From an uncultured Bacilli bacterium (GTDB taxonomy: Bacteria > Bacillota_I > Bacilli_A > Izemoplasmatales > UBA1188), in assembly GCA_905235635.1 (NCBI GenBank), contig CAJOMC010000013.1, positions 1-45,693 of the forward strand: DNA of 45,693 bases, in the 5' to 3' direction. Position 1 is the first letter of the stretch. Each line of letters starts with the position of its first letter. The translations under genes and the position numbers were made by a program. Shown here in pieces: positions 45,201-45,693 of the stretch. The notes beneath the pieces are model-generated. The model saw only the letters and a program-made list of their open reading frames with translations, was not told the origin of the DNA and did no database searches.

Positions 45201-45491
45201 TCAAACCTCGCAATGACTACACAACATATATTATCATGGACTCATACACAGTCTCAAAGAAGTGGTTTTGAATATGAGATTCATTATAAAGATGGTTCTA
45301 CCAAAACTGGTACTGTCACTAGTTCATCACTAAATGTTAATGATAGTTCAACTAGCAATGTTCACGCTACAGGTAAGACATATGCTGATATAGATTATAT
45401 CGTTATTAGAGTATATGGTCCTGAATTAACAACTGTTAAAAGTGCTGATGCAGAATGGCATAGTGACGGTAGTATTGTTTACAGCAAATAA
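42201..45491 (+). CDS. Large lipoprotein with repeated FN3-like domains
   Basis: 1096 residues with a lipoprotein signal (LGAC, C23). The rest is a chain of roughly 80-100-residue beta-sandwich repeats recognised by a W-x(5,7)-A-x-S/Y-Y-x-V-x-(I/L)-x-G pattern: FTWGAAKNADSYKVVVG, MSWSDIEGANAYLVNIDG, ISWVGNSYASSYEIHING, VVWDAIEGADSYKVKLG, ASWEPVPGASYYCLQLNG. This is the fibronectin type III-like architecture of surface lipoproteins in gut Firmicutes; the ligand is unknown. AAGGAGG precedes the ATG. It follows the InlB-repeat gene by 35 nt and is a likely substrate of the Lgt two genes upstream. Confidence 0.85.
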   Translation: MKKTIKILGVIFALVATFALGACVPKNVAPDTVDATTIRYDGSKFTWGAAKNADSYKVVVGLDGNEGSEVSVATPAYAKTASEKVSSVSISIVSVNATSGKTSDQVSATFTKLDTITDVTFDADGVMSWSDIEGANAYLVNIDGKDYETVDTSYSDFPRGKQISIKVKPITTDGSTYSFYSKAVSKMYLAAPTNIKFDGATISWVGNSYASSYEIHINGSLTANGIKVSSYAYDAKGDSFEVQLRSIGDGQSTFTSPYSDEVRYTYLETIEEVRVDNGKVVWDAIEGADSYKVKLGNGSVQEVTTPEFAVSAGVSVSLQIQPTVSEGNFFSSWSNTTTVFVFPSPAVNWQTGINLSDGEARTCITWPGATGQVAGYTVRVTYLADGTATNLKESNEYQVSKDHNSFDYGFSEVGTYTLEVKLNADKTSGVYYDSAYSNPITVVRIPGPQKALTPVTSTADNFYAGFDIHYLTDSRAEAYKLIAEGTEVNGRTSNTNVLHVPTADWENYRDGAELTFQVQALGKGKTTVNNMTYVYLDSLTRDNLSVNVTILAAPKNISFEGALASWEPVPGASYYCLQLNGSAEVDFPRYDFETSMQPGESKFTVWSKGNGEATLPSPKSEEYTVVRLQSPTDLKISTTLDENKLSWTEVNHASSYQAYFNGESVAVPIANNDSIADFISTTGLTVDLIAVADTYDSQNNKKYYVSSPKMSQPKVFIKLQTPTFGGVLVQGGYLLWNASGNVDTSQYTPDYRIWNYNSGAPLAVTGMYKASQFPIGGEGGAIPDQNNTFAVQALGDGDTWINSDLSQTVTFWYLDTPKVERGGNNYTWGLVLNAVSYDVYIEGKLVKTLAQGTETMKYPVDLQYFPSTNKTYNIQVIARGDNGVSIVDSNIKAGENEITQVTKMASEPTYTFSYPNDQYVKDSPLTLSIIVPSDYTYGYKYSVGGAESAETTELSYSYIPNSTGTLGLSVWATGGVFDNDGNLYIPSDHSNKSVTLLDGVSNLAMTTQHILSWTHTQSQRSGFEYEIHYKDGSTKTGTVTSSSLNVNDSSTSNVHATGKTYADIDYIVIRVYGPELTTVKSADAEWHSDGSIVYSK

Positions 45492-45500
45492 TCAAAAATA

Positions 45501-45655
45501 ATGGTTCTTTAAATAACAAGGTGTGTTTCCGTACACAGCCTCATGAAGAATCATCAAAAAAACTATAAATATTGAGGTGTGTCCTCAATAAATAAAGTGG
45601 TGTGTGAAATACTGGAGTTTTATGACCTTTTGTGTCAATATAAACTCCAGTATTT
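45501..45655. other. Structured non-coding region with three hairpins and repeated GGTGTGT
   Basis: After the last gene, with no ORF of note. H1: AGGTGTGT (45519-45526) pairs with ACACA and CCT (45533-45541, one bulged G), and lies inside an outer helix ATGGTTCTT (45501-45509) / AAGAATCAT (45546-45554, one G-U). H2: ATTGAGG (45571-45577) / CCTCAAT (45583-45589), loop TGTGT. H3: 14-bp stem 45607-45620 / 45642-45655 with an inner TGAC/GTCA helix. GGTGTGT occurs at 45520, 45576 and 45599. H3 may be a terminator, in either direction. An RNA gene, riboswitch or 3' UTR is possible. Confidence 0.45.
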
Positions 45656-45693
45656 ATTATAAACACTTATAAATATTCCTTATAAATAGGATA

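Noticed and set aside
38590-45491. Open frames of 60-115 codons inside the two large surface-protein genes
   Set aside because: All are in the +1/+2 frames of long, well-supported genes, without ribosome sites or recognisable domains; the repeats in the host genes create them.
1-45693. TGA read as tryptophan (Mycoplasma/Spiroplasma code)
   Set aside because: Several genes end in TGA exactly where the family ends or overlap the next start (glgC, glgDA, yqeG), and conserved Trp positions are TGG.
1-45693. tRNA, rRNA genes, insertion sequences or prophage genes
   Set aside because: No cloverleaf-like sequence, rRNA segment, transposase, integrase or flanking target duplication was recognised by eye; a tRNAscan or ISfinder search would be decisive.

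Overview
The window (about 30% G+C, estimated by eye) reads like a chromosomal segment from an uncultured low-GC bacterium of the Bacilli, possibly an RF39/Mollicutes-adjacent or Erysipelotrichia-like gut lineage. Gene order matches Bacillus subtilis in four blocks: yqeG-yqeH-yqeK-rsfS-comEA-comEC-holA-(rpsT), pgsA-recA-rny-miaB, miaA, and cmk-(S1 protein)-der. TGA is used as a stop (for example in glgC, glgDA and yqeG) and Trp is TGG, so the Mycoplasma code does not apply. The assignment is inference from gene content; no 16S or tRNA gene is present.

Layout. 105-8558: glycogen operon glgB-glgC-glgDA-glgP with a YgjP-type metallopeptidase; glgD and glgA are fused into one gene. 8592-10406 (minus): membrane-anchored type B carboxylesterase. 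10468-14484: CoiA-like nuclease, AAA/DUF4143 ATPase preceded by a 32-bp-period array of TGTGA-N6-TCACA sites, and a lipoprotein serpin. 14578-17127: ribosome assembly/quality genes. 17184-20817: competence genes comEA and comEC, and holA. 20847-21101 (minus): rpsT. 21188-24453: cvfB, a frameshifted yebC, pgsA, recA. 24505-30967: esterase, RNase Y, miaB, a small RicA-like ORF, a tail-anchored acidic protein, miaA. 30968-31605: no intact gene; it holds the decayed N-terminal half of a tyrosine-phosphatase-family protein, a terminator and a promoter region. 31606-37495: a degenerate HsdM/HsdS-like protein, an RsuA-family pseudouridine synthase, cmk, an S1 protein, der. 37651-45491: lgt carrying a SHOCT tail, then two large surface proteins (InlB B-repeat protein and FN3-like lipoprotein). 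45492-45693: no gene, but three hairpins around a repeated GGTGTGT.

How it fits together. The glg genes supply glycogen synthesis, branching and phosphorolysis from a run of overlapping genes. CoiA, ComEA, ComEC and RecA suggest DNA uptake; comEA and recA share an identical 19-nt block just upstream of their start codons, which suggests joint control. Lgt sits directly before a lipoprotein substrate. Several first-in-operon genes lack a Shine-Dalgarno sequence and have a TATAAT-like box 8-18 nt before the ATG, suggesting leaderless or near-leaderless transcripts.

The best candidates for something undescribed are the operator array before the AAA ATPase, the shared comEA/recA element, the inactive-looking methyltransferase/specificity chimera at 31606, and the structured region at the right edge. 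All calls come from reading the sequence; no database search was run.
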